A stretch of 64,000 bases of DNA from Diphasiastrum complanatum (taxonomy: Eukaryota; Streptophyta; Lycopodiopsida; Lycopodiales; Lycopodiaceae), in assembly GCA_029204225.1 (NCBI GenBank), contig CM055101.1, positions 45,444,180 through 45,508,179 of the forward strand, read 5' to 3'. Position numbers and translations under genes: made by a program. This document shows, one piece after another, positions 21,031 to 31,713 of the stretch; positions within the stretch are counted from its first letter, which is position 1; every line of letters begins with the position of its first letter. Under the pieces are notes generated by a model. It was not told where the DNA came from and did no database searches. It saw only the letters and a list, made by a program, of their open reading frames with translations.

Positions 21031-22080
21031 ATGGGAGGAGGTCATTTTGCAGTTGATATCACTGTTTATAAAATTTTACAATCAGAATGCTGGTGGCATG
21101 TGCTTCATAAGGATATAGAAAAGTATATCCAATCTTGTGATGTTTGTCAACGTGCATGTCGTCCAACAAAACAAAATTACGAGCCATTGCATCCAGTTTT
21201 AGCACAAGTATCATTTGAGAAATGGGGTCTTGACTATGTTGGTCTCTATCCATCCTACGACACGAGGTACTCAAGCTAGATACATAATCATAGCAACAGA
21301 TTACATGACCAAATGGGTTGAAGCAAGCGCTATACAGATTGCCGATGCAAAATCGATTGCCAAGTTTTTGTACAGAAACGTTATTGTCCGATTTGGTTGT
21401 CCAGTTGAGATCGTGAGCGATTGTGGTACCTATTTTGTCAACGAAACAACAAGGTGTTTAATGGGAGAATTTTTTGTAATCCATTGGTTTAGTACTCTGT
21501 ACTATTTGACGGGTGATGGAGAAGTAGAATCTTCAAACAAGATTCTATGCAATATCATGACCAAGACAATTGAGGCAATTTGCTTGGATTGAGAACACAA
21601 GTTACATGTGGTATTATGGGTATCTCGTATATCTTACAAAGTTAGTACAAATCAAATGCCTTTTCATTTGGTTTATGGTCAAGATGTTGTGATACCGATC
21701 AAATTTTTGGTCCATCCTTACGCATAGTAGTACTGAACATTTGGTCACGCTAAATCCTTGCAACTTTGTCATGAAGCTTTGCATAGATTTATGAAACTAG
21801 ATTGATGGCAATTCACTAGCAGCTGAGAAAGCTCCTCGCAAAGCATAGCGAGATTGTCATTTACATAAGAAGGATTTGAAGGAAGGAGATCTTGTCTTGA
21901 TGTACAAAATGAAGCTGATTAAAGGGATATTGAAATTCACAGGTGAAGGACTATATAGTGTGAAAGAAATTCTATCTTATGGAGCAGTCGTCTTGCAACA
22001 CCTTGATTAAAAAAAAATTAATACTCCGATGAATGGCAGCCGATTACACAAGTTTCGGCAGTCTAATCTTCTTGCTTGCT
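21031..22080 (+). pseudogene. Tat/Athila-lineage gypsy integrase
   Basis: A zinc-binding region with GGHFAVDIT, CWWHVLHKDI and CDVCQRACRPTK is followed by LDYVGLYP (first Asp). After a frame change the order is ATDYMTKWVEA, FGCPVEIVSDCGTYFVN (second Asp, Gly to Cys beside it) and GEVESSNKIL (Glu). Past a stop at about 21590 come MPFHLVYGQDVVIPI and a tail with GEGLYSVKEILSYGAVVL and MNGSRLHKF, typical of this lineage's integrase end. No chromodomain, which separates it from the chromoviruses in this window. Confidence 0.85.
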
Positions 22081-22433
22081 TGTTAATTTGATCTTTTTAT
22101 CTTTGTTTCATTTTGCAATTTTGTTGTTTTCAACTACTTATTTTTTATTTTTTTAGAAAAAGACAATAAAAATGAAAACAATTGAAAAAAAAAATGATGA
22201 GCAAAAGTCAGAAAAGTCATCAGATCAAAAAAAAAAAAAAAGAGGAAAAAATTTTCAAGAATGAATTTTTTTAACAAAAAGATTCAAAAATCACTACTAG
22301 GGCTAGATATTGATTCAAACAGTCATATTTACTTTCGTTGAGCTCTCAGATGATATTGAGTTGGACGAAGGTTGGTTTGCACCAGAAGTACCAATTTTTT
22401 AGCCAGACGACGAGAGTTCAGCTCTAAGTCACA

Positions 22434-22685
22434 ATGGGAACCTTCGACGAGTATCAAGGAGTCATCGACCTGACAGATGGATTCATAACAACAAAATTAG
22501 GTTGTGTGAGGGTTGAAATCCTGAAAAAAGTCATTGAATGCAGTATCTGGGCGAGAGTTGATTATTTGCCATATCAAAGAATCTTCACCAAGCTACACCA
22601 TTGGCCAGAAATCTTAGTTGATTTTTTTGAAAGCTATTTTCATAGTAATGAATATGCGTGTGAATTTTTGTCTAGAACTGATTAG
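22434..22685 (+). pseudogene. Unrecognised short frame
   Basis: An 83-codon frame (GTFDEYQGVIDLTDGF, then YLPYQRIFTKLHHWPEIL). It lies 350 bp after the Tat integrase, where Athila-like elements may carry an extra ORF, but I recognise no family and see no start signal. Could be chance. Confidence 0.2.
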
Positions 22686-22689
22686 CCAA

Positions 22690-23040
22690 AACAGCACTTT
22701 GTCTAATAGACCCTCCAAATTTGCCTATATAAGGGCCGAATTCGAGTTCATTTCTCATCGGTGCTAGCGAAGCTCTTGCGAATTTTTCTCGTGACCAAAC
22801 TTTTTTAAAATTTTCTTCTAGCCTTCTAATACAGTTTCCAGCTATCTGATCTATACTTGTGCCTTCTTTTCCTACTGCCATCATGTCATCCACATATACT
22901 AATACCTCTTCCCCTTCCCAAACTATCATTGAATGTGATGTTCCGACCTCAACAGACATCATGGCTTTAGCTAGCATTGGAAGAGTGGATGAATGGTTGA
23001 ATCTCACAAGTGATGGGGATCCATGCCATTGCATTCTCAA
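22690..23040 (-). pseudogene. Possible copia RT scrap
   Basis: The minus frame contains EEVLVYVDDMMAVGKEG, resembling the copia RT catalytic block LLVYVDDMI. The flanking residues do not match the family well, so this is tentative. Confidence 0.3.
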
Positions 23041-23416
23041 ATTGAATCAGTTTCAAGTTCATTAACATGGCCTTCGAAGCGTGGGATGAGGCCAAGGCAA
23101 AATTTTAGATCACTTTTTAGGGAGTAGTGCACAAGGTGTGAGTAATAGAAGCTACCCTTGCGACTTTGGCACATTATAATGCCATTGTCCAAGATCCATC
23201 CATCCGCCATCCTTCCTCCATCTCTGATTTCCACTTCATTGAATCCACCTCCACTATCGACTACCAACAGCTCCAGCTAACCTTCCCCCATTTCAACCTC
23301 CAAACTGATGGAGACCACACCTTCGACAAGGATCTCCAATATGTCTCTCAGGCCAAAGCCACCACCACATTTCCAACCGATCCTAACATGCATGCGCTTG
23401 AGATTGCATCTCCTCC

Positions 23417-24208
23417 TTGTGGCTCCTCACCACCTCATGTCATATCACCTTCTGTCGCCTCCTCACCGCCCCCATCGTTTCTTCACCCCCCAAATCTGAT
23501 CGTCCATCCACATCCACCGTTCCTCCTCGAACCGTTGACAACCTCGCCGATCCTGTGGCAATACACAAGCGCTGGTACCAAAAAGTGTTTTCAATACCTG
23601 ATTTAGAATAGCCGGACCTCTTTGTCAAGCAATATCCAAATATTAAGACAAGAGGTGGCTACAAGCTACCTGGAAAGCTCGAGGAGCTCCTAAAGAAGAA
23701 GTCGGCCGATATCTTGTCACTTCTGCATCCCCAACCAAAGTGGAGGAAGGCGGTACTTTTGCATAGCCCAGAGTTGATCAAGGAATATCTCACAGCTCCT
23801 ACGGTTTTAAGGGTAGATCAAGCGTTCCATCCAATGCCCAAAAGAAGATCTTGGTCAGCGTTGAAAACTCCAAGCGTCGGGGCCTATAACTAGCTATTAA
23901 TAAAGTCTGAAAAGGGTTGGAGCACAACGATCAATTTCCAAAGGGCCCTCAATCGATTCATGACCGATGCGGCTAATTTTCTAGATCCTATCATCTTGGA
24001 AGCCTATTATAATGTAGAGACCCTGCTGACAGCTGCAAAAGTGGATACTCGATGAGACATGTGCTTCGAGGAGTATTGTTTTGACCCGAATAAAGCCTTC
24101 AAAACACCAGCCATCGTGGATCAAGTCGCTTTATACTGGACCTACCATTGTCTATCTACAACATCATTCGTTAAAATGGCGAGGTTAGATGGTATATGAC
24201 AGATTTCC
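23417..24208 (+). pseudogene. Unrecognised ~260-codon frame broken by three stops
   Basis: One frame stays readable across 23417-24208 apart from three stops (at about 23609, 23890 and 24052). A Pro/Ser-rich start leads into DNLADPVAIHKRWYQKVF, then YPNIKTRGGYKLPGKLEELL, WRKAVLLHSPELIKEYLTAP, INFQRALNRFMTDAANFLD, EAYYNVETLLTAAKVDTR and CFEEYCFDPNKAFKTPAIVD. Composition is protein-like with mixed charged and aromatic residues and no low complexity. I do not recognise it as gag, pol or a known host gene. It may be a retroelement gag or env-like ORF, or a captured gene. Confidence 0.45.
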
Positions 24209-24775
24209 TGGGGAATATACACCTGGGCATTCAGCCCAATCCGCTCGCAATCCATAACGCGCAGCACTTTGTGGTCCCATTTCGTCCGCATGGTTGCTGA
24301 AACCCACCGCAAGATCTGTGATGACGAAGATGCGAAGGGCCAAACAACTAGAGAAGGCTCCTTGAAGCATGTCTCCACACCATGTATCCATTTTTTTTAA
24401 GAAAAACCACAAGAAGTCCAGAAAAAGCATCAAGGGACTCACTTTTAATTATTCTTGTTTGTCACTGTTAGTTCTCTTTCTTATTTTTCCTTTATCTAAT
24501 TGTACATATGTTTTCTTTGTTTTCCCCCCTCTCGACCTCAATTTTGTTGCCACAAATTTTTTTCTAACTGTTCGCCGCATCTTTAAGCCTCTTGTCTATA
24601 TCAAGTTTTACACCTCTTTTGCAACGGTCTCACATCGCCACGCACGCCAACACAAAAGACATATGCAGGTGCCAAGGGACTGTCACCAAATTCGCAGTGG
24701 GGACATGCTAGAAAATTCTGATGGAGATTCTTCTAATGGATTCCAGATGTCAAAAGAGCCTAATGGATATCAAGT

Positions 24776-24925
24776 GAAGTAATCAAGCCGCCAAACTACA
24801 TTAAGGAACGTCGACAAATCACCGAGAAGGAGTTCCAGAATCAAAACGTACCGGGAACACCAATGCCAACAAAGCGACGAGTCGCCAATGAGCGAAAACA
24901 AAAAAACATGGCCAAGTCAGCATAA
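24776..24925 (+). other. Short Lys/Arg-rich open stretch
   Basis: About 50 codons reading SEVIKPPNYIKERRQITEKE then GTPMPTKRRVANERKQK, ending at TAA. It could be the basic C-terminal end of whatever the frame at 23417-24208 encoded, or chance. No start codon. Confidence 0.25.
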
Positions 24926-24929
24926 AGAT

Positions 24930-25405
24930 GTAAATCTGTTACTACTAGTATCTTCTACTGTTTGCAGCAGAATCTACAATGTTAGCACACACATCTTCTG
25001 CCTCTACTTCTCTATTAGTGTCTATTGTTCCTCTATTAGCAGCTAATCTGTCCTTGTTTGCTACAATTCTACTTGACAGAGATTCTGCTAAACAACAGGT
25101 CTGCTTGGTAATGGGTCTGTTATGGCTTCTAGCGACTATGTCTGTGTATTATATTGGTAGTGTGTCCCGCCTATCAGTGACACACCTACGACCTGGTTCG
25201 ATCCTTGACAATGGATGCTCAGCTTGGATATAGGATCTGTCAGGAACTCGATTTCCTACATTCTACAGACTGCTTCAGTTCTTTCATTATTCTTACAGTC
25301 TGCAGATTATTGCTAAACTATTCTACTCAAGAAACAGGGAATTAAACTAAATCTACTCCTACTGGAATCATAGAATCAATACAACATCCTCTAAACTAAA
25401 ATCAC
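24930..25405. other. No gene seen
   Basis: A hydrophobic 84-codon frame (from 24979) has no recognisable product. A tRNA B-box-like GGTTCGATCC near 25195 has no convincing A box or cloverleaf. Confidence 0.4.
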
Positions 25406-25409
25406 AGAA

Positions 25410-25693
25410 CCTACAAAGTGCTTTTTACAACTGTCACTCAACAGTTGTAAGGAGAACTCCTCAGGGAGCCAAAAACCGGGAAACATTGAATATTAGTGGA
25501 ATGGCGGATCAATCTCCAAGTCCTGCACATCTACCGGATGCTAATACAAATGGGAATCCTATAAAGTGCTTATTACAACTGTCACTCAACAGTTGTAACA
25601 AGAACTTCTCAGGGAGCCGATAACTAGGAAGCATCTGAACTGAGTAGAATGATAGATCAGCCTCCAAGCCTTGTACATCTACCTGATACTAAT
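25410..25693 (+). repeat. Tandem duplication, 148-bp period, each copy with a hairpin
   Basis: Copies at 25410-25545 and 25558-25693 align along their length with scattered substitutions. Each contains ACAACTG...CAGTTGT, a 7-bp stem around TCACTCAA, conserved exactly in both copies, followed by CTCAGGGAGCC. Confidence 0.85.
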
Positions 25694-26036
25694 CCCAAAC
25701 CAATCCTTAAGAGAGAATTAACAACAACAAACACATTCAAACATCAGTACCCAAACTATATGCATGAAGATGGAGCATGGAAGGAAATACAACTTCCTAT
25801 TGACTTCTATTAGGAAGGCCTTGGCTGAAGTTAGCTAAAGTATGCCATGACTGGGGAACAAACTGAATCACACTTGAGAATAAAGATTAAGTTGTGAGGA
25901 TTGATTCAAATACTTGGACGATCAAGTCTGCTAGCCCATTAGAGGAAACAACTTCATCCACCATTGACCATACGATCAACCGGGTGAGTTGTTGTGTAGT
26001 ACGGGCTTCGATCCAATGGGAAGGAGGTTAACCTAC

Positions 26037-28316
26037 GGATCTTTTCAGGTTTTTCGAGATTTTGTAATTTTTTGGTTTTTCGAGTTTTCCTATTTTTCGG
26101 ATTTTTTGGGATTTCCTAATTTTCGATTTTCTTATTTTTCAAAATTTTCAGGATCTTACATCCAACGTTTTGTTTCTTTTTCAAATTTTCATTTTTTCGT
26201 TTGCATCTAACGGCCCTCATTGCATCCGACGACCTTCATTTTTCATTGCATCCGCCACCCTCCATCTAACCCTTAGTTTTTTTATCCCTGTACAATTTTG
26301 CGTTTCTTTGAAGTTTTTTCTCGATTCCTTTCCAGTTTTTTCGATCTCTTTCAAGTTTTTCCATCCCTTTGATGTTTTTTTGACCCTGTGTCATTTTCGA
26401 CTATTGGCAAATGTTTCGATCTTTTGAAATGTTTTTGGCTCTTTTCAATTTTTTGCCCCTTTGAAATTTTATCAACCCGTTGTAATTTTTCGACCCCCCT
26501 ACTTGTTCAACCCTTCGCAATCTTTCGACCCTCCGCATTTTCGAGATTTTTTCATTTTTAGATTTTTTTTATATTTCCTAAATTTCGGATTTTCACGTTT
26601 TTCTAATTTTCAGGTTTTTCGATTTTCGTATTGTTCAAGTTTTTTTGGGACTTCATAACTTTTGCACTTTTCTAGATCTTAGCATTTTTTTGAATTATTC
26701 GCGGGTTTTGGATTTTTTTTAACTTTTTCGAGTTTTTGAATTTTTTGGATATTTTTCGAGTTTTTCGGGATTTTATAATGTATCATTTTTTTGGGATTTT
26801 CGATATCTTGCATCTCACATTTTTTGCATCCGACGTCCAGATCACTTTGCATCCGATGCCCTTCCTCCTCAGTTGCATTCGACGTCCTTCATCTTCATTT
26901 ACATTTGCCGCCCTCATCTCATTTGCATTCGACGCCCGTCTAAAATTGCATCTGTTGACCTTCAGATTGCATCCGATGTTTTTTCTATTATTTCAAGTTT
27001 TTTCAAAATTTGGATTCTTCGATACTTTATGATTTTTCGATACTTGATATTTTTCAATCCCTTCTAATTTTTTTCATACTTTTAAATTTTTCGTTACTCG
27101 GTTCTAATTTTTCAAAAAAAATTCGATACAATATCGACTAAGATAATCTGACATTTTTCGATTTCAAAAATCAAAATATTTTTTGATACAGGATCGACTC
27201 AAAAAATCCGTAAATTTTCAAGTCTTCGCAAATTTTTCGAATCACTTTAAATATTTTCGAGCCACTGTAAATTTTTTGAGCCATTGAAAATTTTTCTTGT
27301 CACTCTAAATATTTTTTAGCCACTTTTAATTTTTTGAGTTAAAATTTTTTCGATTCACTGTAAATTTTTCAAGCCACTGAAAAATTTTCGAATCTTTGGA
27401 AAAAAATTTCGATATCTTAACATTTTTCGAATTTTTTTTGAGTTTTTTCTGTTTTCCTCGGAATTTTTAAGTTTTTGAATTTTTCGCATTTTATACAAGT
27501 TTTTGGATTTTTAAATTTTTCGATTTTCCTAGAGTTTTCGATTTTTCAAGTTTTCCGGAGTTTTCAATTTTTTGAGTTTTTTCAGATTTTCCACTTTTTC
27601 GAGTTTTTTCAGATTCATTAAATTTTTCGACTTTTTCAAATTTTTAAAATTTTCAAAAAAAAATTCAAGTTTTTTCAAATTTTCGATTTTTTCAAAAAAA
27701 AATTTACAAATTTTCAAATTTTTCAAGATTTTTTTTTGAGTTTTTATAAATTTTCGAATTTTTCAAGATTTTTTTCGAGTTGTGTTTACAAATTTTTGAA
27801 TTTTTCGAGATTTTTTTTCAAATTTTTCATACAAATTTTTTAATTTTTCGAGTTTAGTTTTCGAGTTTTGGTTTTCGAGTTTCATTTTTCGAGTTTTATT
27901 TTTTCGAGTTTATTTTTTGAATTTATTTTTTGAGTTTTATTTTTCGAGTTTCGTTTTTCGATTTTCATTTTTCGATCCTAAATTTTTTTATTCATAATTT
28001 GTTGATGCAGTAAATTTTCGATCCAAAATTTTTCGAGCCCTTAGTTTTTCAATACTTTTTATTTTTTCGATACTCTGTAATTTTTTTCGAATATCTTATA
28101 ATTTTTTCAATCCCTTATAATTTTTCGAGCCGTTGTTAGTTTTTTCACTGGTTTTGATTTTTCGACCCACTTTATTTTTTCGACCCACATTATTTTTTGA
28201 CTCTTTTTATTTTTTCGAACCACATTATTGTTTAGCCCTCTTATTTTTCAACCATCTTTATTTTTCGAGACTTTTATTTTTCGACCATCTTGATTTTTCG
28301 ACCCACATTTTGGGCT
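26037..28316. repeat. 2.3-kb T-rich, TCGA-rich low-complexity tract
   Basis: Dominated by degenerate units near TTTTTCGA, with variants such as TTTTTCGAGTTTT and TTTCGACCCAC. Pyrimidines, mostly T, sit on the plus strand over nearly the whole length. Many Ser/Phe/Leu frames here are compositional artefacts. A 5-kb block like this with retained CpG is unusual next to the CpG-poor surroundings. It ends about 65 bp before the intact LTR element. Confidence 0.85.
26205..26975 (+). repeat. Interspersed TTGCATCCGACG-type units
   Basis: Within the T-rich tract a second degenerate unit, TTGCATCCGACGTCCTTCAT and variants, appears about ten times in two clusters (26205-26270 and 26825-26975). Confidence 0.65.
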
Positions 28317-28383
28317 AGCTTTAAAAGTCCAGCAACTTCAAACACAAGAGATCCAATCAATTTTAAAATTTTCACAAAAGTAC

Positions 28384-28741
28384 TGTTACGAGCTCGTAAC
28401 CAGTGCCGAACCCTAGAGAACACAGATAGGTCAGATACCACAGTCAGGGTCGTGTCCAGCGTACATGACCAACAGGGCAAGATAGTGTGAGCAGTGTGCC
28501 CCAGCACGGTCCATAGCCATGGCAGGCCTAACACAACCTAGGGACCCTGTCAGCAGGATAGGGCTCCCAGTTAGGTCCCGACGTGCAGTCGGCCACGTCA
28601 GTGCCACGTGGCCAACACTTGGCAGTAGCATGCTACCAGTCCTCACACTGGGCTAGGAGGGACTTACTCTATATCAGGGAGTAGGCAAGGTTGGGTGGAT
28701 CAATTAGTGTTTGCCCTACTGTGGTGTTAGGATCTATTACA
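28384..28741 (+). repeat. 5' LTR of the intact-ended element
   Basis: It begins with a 16-bp perfect palindrome GTTACGAGCTCGTAAC right after the first T. CTATATCA near 28670 may serve as TATA box. Ends GATCTATTACA. Confidence 0.95.
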
Positions 28742-28742
28742 C

Positions 28743-28756
28743 TAGTATCAGAGCCA
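28743..28756 (+). promoter_or_regulatory. Primer-binding site
   Basis: CTAGTATCAGAGCC, one or two mismatches from the initiator-Met consensus TGGTATCAGAGC, one base after the LTR. Confidence 0.8.
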
Positions 28757-29340
28757 TCTCCATCCTAAGGAGTTCAGGACAGCAGTAGAGAAAGCTATCG
28801 GAAGATAGGAAAGATTTCTCAGTTTTTCAGAAAAGATTAGAGGAGGAAAATCGTTGTAGGAACAGCCTTCAAACCCTTGAAATTCACTGAGAATTTACAG
28901 CTGTAGGAAGTAGAATTCCTTCTGTAGGTAAATCGCTGGAAAGGCAGCAATCTATATCAGATTTCAGATATCTGATAGGAGATTTTAGAAAGGATTAAGA
29001 GTAGAAACCAGCGAGCAGGTCCATCGTTGTGGGATCAGAAATCTACCTCTGAAATTTCAGATAAATCCAAAGAAATTTGAAGGGTTTCCAAGCAAATTTT
29101 CTTAGCAGGGTCAACGTTGGACAGAGAGGAGAAAAGGTGAAAATTCATCCCTGTTTGTTGAGAATTCTCAGGAGTTTGAGCTTCAAACTTATTCGCTACA
29201 GACCAGCGACCTACAGGCTTGGGTCAAATCGGAGATTTGAGGTGATTTAGAGCTGTAAATTGGACAAATCGGGCCAGATAGATTGTTGTCCAACCAGCGA
29301 GGGCAGGGACTTCAAAAATTTCGGATTTCCTTTTGTAAAT
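28757..29340 (+). other. Untranslated leader of the element
   Basis: No gag-like frame. It contains repeated motifs such as AATCGCTGGA/CCAGCGAGCAGG/CCATCGTTG. The leader is fused to RNase H coding sequence near 29345, marking the deletion junction. Confidence 0.6.
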
Positions 29341-29344
29341 TTCC

Positions 29345-29994
29345 GGTTTTTACTCTTTGCAGTAGGTGCTGCGCTAACTCAGGGCGGACGACCAGTTGCG
29401 TTCGGGAGTAAAAAACTCGAGCCAGCTCAGACTAGGTACAATGCCTATGAAAAGGAACTCTTTTTTATAGTACATGCCCTTAAGACTTGGAGGCATTATT
29501 TGTATGGTGCCAACTTTGAGGTCCTGACAAACCATGAGAGTCTCAGATACCTTTGCAATCAACCTGAGCTTAGAGGTCGGAAAGCTCGTTGGGCAGAGTT
29601 GATGCAAGAGTTTGACATGTCTATCAGATATAGACGTGGAAAATTCAATACAGTAGCAGATGCCCTTAGCAGAATGCCTATGATAAACAAACTGAGTTTT
29701 ACTCAGATTCGTAATGAGTTACTCGAGTCCTTGAGAGGGAAATGCCAGCATGATGCATTCTTCTCTATTATCTGGAACTCAGTCCAGAACAGACAGTTAC
29801 AGACTCCAGAACCAGTTCTCGGGGCTGGTGCCAGTTCATCCAAGAATACGGCAGCTTCCGTTGAGGATGATGATGAGTCCGAGTATACGTCGTCAGATGA
29901 CGTTGAGGATTCTGAGCCTGTATTACCCAAGCAAACCCTAGTGGTTGAGGGTCAGTTGACTCAAGGATTCAAATGGAAACAGTATTCCATTTAG
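29345..29994 (+). pseudogene. RNase H domain and linker of the deleted element
   Basis: It reads AVGAALTQGGRPVAFGSKKL, YNAYEKELFFIVHALKTWRH, LTNHESLRYLCNQPEL, KARWAELMQEFDM and FNTVADALSRM. The first catalytic Asp (in the DASxFAVG block) is removed by the deletion and the TDH Asp is Asn, so it is inactive. An acidic Ser/Asp/Glu-rich linker follows (SVEDDDESEYTSSDDVEDSE), then a TAG at 29992-29994. Confidence 0.9.
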
Positions 29995-29997
29995 GAT

Positions 29998-31130
29998 GAG
30001 TACTTGCTCTATAGAGATAGAGTATGTGTCCCCAATTCAGAGGATTATAGGCAGCAGGTCCTATATGAATGTCATGACAATCCTAGCGCAGGACACCCAG
30101 GCATACAGAAGACCTATGAGCTTCTTCGTAGGCAATTTTTCTGGCCCAGTATGAAAAAGGACGTCCCACAATATGTAACCAGTTGCCAGAAATGTCAAGT
30201 AAATAAAGCAGAGCGTTTAAAGGCAGGAGGGTTGTTGCATCCCTTAGAAATACCAGCTGGTAAATGGGAGAGTATCTCCATGGATTTTGTAGTAGGCCTG
30301 CCTAAAACCCAAAAGGGTAATGACGCTATATGGGTCACAGTTGACCGTCTGACCAAAATGGCTCATTTTATTCCGACCAAAACAACCGTTAGAGCTCCAG
30401 AGTTAGCGAGGTTGTTTGTAGACGGCTATTTAAATTGTACGGTCTACCTTCCGGCATAGTCAGCGACCGAGACAGTAAGTTTACTGGAAATTTTTGGAGG
30501 GCAGTATTCCATCATCTCCATACTAAACTTAATATGAGTACCACCGACCATCCACAGACGAACGGTCAAACAGAAAGGGTAAATCAAGTGCTGGAGGATA
30601 TGCTTCGTGCATACGTCAACAAGAAGCAGCAAGAAGCAGACTAATTGGGAGGAATATCTCTCGATATTAGAGTTTGCTTACAACAGTACCAAACATTCAG
30701 CTACAGGATACAGCCCATTTATGTTGATGTACGGTTTTCAACCACGCTCACCCACAGCTGTAGGGTTTAAACAAGAAAAAGTTGAAGCAGCTAGAAACTT
30801 TTTAGAGGACCTAAACCAGATGATAGAGCATGCTAAGCGTAGCATTAGACAGTCCCAGGATCGAGCCAGGCATTATGCAGATCCACACAGACGGGATGTG
30901 CAGTTCTCCACTGGTGAGAAAGTCTACTTGAGAGTCCCAGTTGACTCTAAAACCCTCAAATCAGGAGTGTGTGCTAAGTTGTCTCCAAGGTATTGTGGTC
31001 CTTTTACCATCAGTAGGAGACTAGGCGAGGTCACCTATGAACTAGAACTCCCACACAACAGTAAGGTTTTTCCAGTCTTTCATGTAAGTCAGTTACGAAA
31101 AGCCTTAACCAGATCAGGTACGGGACAGTG
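29998..31130 (+). pseudogene. Integrase of the deleted element
   Basis: The HHCC zinc domain (HDNPSAGHPGIQKTYELL, CQKCQVNKAERL) and first Asp (WESISMDFVVGLPK) lie in one frame to about 30459. A frame change leads to GIVSDRDSKFTGNFW (second Asp) and HPQTNGQTERVNQVLEDML (Glu). A second shift near 30640, next to a short AGCAGCAAGAAGCAG duplication, leads to the C-terminal part (LEFAYNSTKHSATGYSPF, SPRYCGPFTISRRL, FPVFHVSQLRKAL). All three catalytic residues survive, but two shifts prevent a full product. Confidence 0.9.
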
Positions 31131-31144
31131 TTCTAGCTCTCTCA

Positions 31145-31339
31145 TTGGATCCTCAACAACCTCCACATGAACCAGAGGAGATTCTTGATAGTAGAGAGAC
31201 GCAGACTTGTCATACTCTATACCGAGAATATCTAGTTAAGTGGAATGATCAGCCTGTTGAGAATGCCACTTGGGAAAGAGACAGCGTCCTTCGCAAGATT
31301 TTTCCAGACTTTGTCTTAGAGGACCAAGACGGTTCTTAA
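31145..31339 (+). pseudogene. Chromodomain of the deleted element
   Basis: The frame reads EPEEILDSRETQTCHTLYRE then YLVKWNDQPVENATWER and LRKIFPDFVLEDQ, the short chromodomain at the end of chromovirus integrases. It ends at TAA, 10 bases before the polypurine tract AAGGGGGAGGGAG. Confidence 0.85.
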
Positions 31340-31350
31340 GGGGGAGGGAG

Positions 31351-31708
31351 TGTTACGAGCTCGTAACCAGTGCCGAACTCTAGAGAACACATATAGGTCA
31401 GATACCACAATCAGGGTCGTGTCCAGTGTACATGACCAACAAGGCAAGACAGTGTGAGTAGTGTGGCCCAGCACGGTCCATAGCCATGGCGGGCCTAACA
31501 CAGCCTAGGGACCCTGTCAGCAGGATAGGGCTCCCAGTTGGGTCCCGACGTGCAGTCGGCCAGGTCAGTGCCACGTGGCCGACACTTGGCAGTAGCATGC
31601 TACCAGTCCTCACACTGGGCTAGGAGGGGCTTACTCTATATCAAGGAGTAGGCAAGGTTGGGTGGATCAGTTAGTGTTTGCCCTACTGTGGTGTTAGGAT
31701 CTATTACA
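31351..31708 (+). repeat. 3' LTR of the intact-ended element
   Basis: Same length as the 5' LTR with about 16 substitutions and no indels. Followed by the AGTAC duplicate. Confidence 0.95.
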
Positions 31709-31713
31709 AGTAC

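Larger units (their letters stand above)
28384..31708 (+). mobile_element. Ty3/gypsy LTR retrotransposon, internally deleted, with target-site duplication
   Basis: Two 358-bp LTRs (28384-28741, 31351-31708) start TGTTACGAGC and end CTATTACA, flanked by the 5-bp direct repeat AGTAC (28379-28383 and 31709-31713). By eye they differ at about 16 positions (4-5%), mostly transitions. A primer site follows the 5' LTR and a polypurine tract precedes the 3' LTR. The interior is only 2.6 kb: an untranslated leader is joined directly to RNase H, integrase and a chromodomain. Gag, protease and RT are absent, so it could only move with proteins from another copy. It inserted beside the T-rich tract and is younger than most elements here. 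Confidence 0.95.

Noticed and set aside
25150-25215. Possible tRNA gene or tRNA-derived SINE (GGTTCGATCC)
   Set aside because: Only a B-box-like motif; no convincing A box, acceptor stem or cloverleaf.
24979-25233. Hydrophobic 84-codon possible membrane protein
   Set aside because: No family, no conserved motif, and lies in repetitive, decayed sequence.
25410-25693. CRISPR-like or regularly spaced repeat array
   Set aside because: Only two copies, 148-bp period, eukaryotic setting; no direct-repeat/spacer structure anywhere in the window.
25989-28318. Several Phe/Ser- or Lys/Asn-rich frames
   Set aside because: Products of the T-rich low-complexity tract; no domain and frames on both strands.
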